Shown piece by piece: positions 63,653 to 64,000 of a stretch of DNA of 64,000 nucleotides. A program made the position numbers and the translations under genes. The DNA is from Helicobacter sp. MIT 21-1697. Lineage in GTDB: Bacteria > Campylobacterota > Campylobacteria > Campylobacterales > Helicobacteraceae. The stretch is taken from positions 1 through 64,000 of the forward strand of contig NZ_JAPHNC010000001.1 of NCBI RefSeq assembly GCF_026241255.1. Direction: 5' to 3'. Within the stretch, counting starts at the first letter, position 1. Each line of letters opens with the position of its first letter. The notes beneath the pieces are model-generated. The model was not told the DNA's origin. It saw only the letters and a program-made list of their open reading frames with translations, and made no database searches.

Positions 63653-64000
63653 TTATACTCCTTGAATATGATTTGAGCTTAAGATAGATTCTATACTAAA
63701 AATACTTCTAGTAATATAAAACGAAGGTAATGATATATACAAAGTTTTATCGGTGTAGGTTTTGCCAATATGAAAATGTCCTTCTATAAAAAGAATATCG
63801 GAGCATAAACAAGAATGTGTATCAAAAGCACAAGCATTAATGTTTTTTAAATAAGATTCATAAGCATAAATACGCGTTGGAGCAAAGTGAGATATATCTA
63901 TTTTCCCTTCCTTGATAGGTTTATGATTAATTTTTGTAATAATATATTTGTAGAGATTGCCAAAAGTTATCTTATCAAGATATTTGATAAGAAATTGCAT
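63653..64000 (-). CDS. C-terminal fragment of a protein, possibly metallophosphoesterase (runs off right edge)
   Basis: 115 residues are visible, and the frame is open at the window edge; the Met at the edge is chance. The stretch CSDILFIEGHFHIGKTY, followed by YISLPSFY, looks like the last metal-binding motif of a calcineurin-like phosphoesterase, of the kind seen in UDP-diacylglucosamine hydrolases (LpxH). The N-terminal metal motifs would lie outside the window, so this is a tentative call. It lies directly upstream of cheV on the same strand; the stop is one base before the cheV start. Confidence 0.4.
   Translation of the reverse strand: MQFLIKYLDKITFGNLYKYIITKINHKPIKEGKIDISHFAPTRIYAYESYLKNINACAFDTHSCLCSDILFIEGHFHIGKTYTDKTLYISLPSFYITRSIFSIESILSSNHIQGV

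Overview
The window is chromosomal DNA of low G+C content from an epsilonproteobacterium, almost certainly a Helicobacter of the enterohepatic type (H. hepaticus-like). The evidence is a ChePep homologue beside gmk, tatA and argS, a cholesterol alpha-glucosyltransferase-like enzyme, a CheA with a fused receiver domain, the frdCAB order of fumarate reductase, TATAAT-type -10 boxes with weak -35 boxes, and poly-G/C contingency tracts. The species is inferred from recalled knowledge; no search was run. Coding density is high. The only gap over 300 bases, 59266-59800, holds a broken or phase-off small gene.

Left part (1-10100): the N-terminal half of a methyl-accepting chemotaxis protein with a G12 tract in its leader; a MidA-like methyltransferase and argD; a lineage-specific small protein; tRNA-Met; a DUF2972-type protein with a G10 tract that ends inside the tRNA on the other strand; a YceI-like protein; hemL; and three conserved but poorly understood genes.

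Accessory island (10185-14264): a membrane-type GTPase, a secreted protein, a zinc-ribbon mini-protein, several small membrane or helical proteins and a WYL-domain regulator, all on the minus strand. None of the small proteins is recognisable. This is the best candidate for an undescribed system.

Middle (14417-28349): dapD, a Sel1-repeat secreted protein, a pseudouridine synthase, the metNI transporter with two tandem metQ lipoproteins, the decayed N-terminus of a TonB-dependent receptor, flavodoxin, azlCD, argS-tatA, gmk-chePep and a competence-type nuclease.

Right-middle (28352-47793): fliR-xseB-guaB-gatA; aroC-rnc-rnhA with a LapB-like TPR protein and a SurA-like chaperone; an MFS exporter; an RNA methyltransferase; fliP; glmU-thiS with a four-CxxCH cytochrome; a phospholipase D-like lipoprotein; and frdCAB, with two competing hairpins downstream of frdB.

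Right part (47794-64000): ndk-yceD-rpmF-plsX-fabH followed by copA-copP and an MsbA-like exporter; serB-manC with the sterol glucosyltransferase-like gene; a divergent MTHFR-like gene; a poly-C contingency ORF; and the chemotaxis cluster cheV-cheAY-cheW. A fragment of a further gene runs off the right edge.
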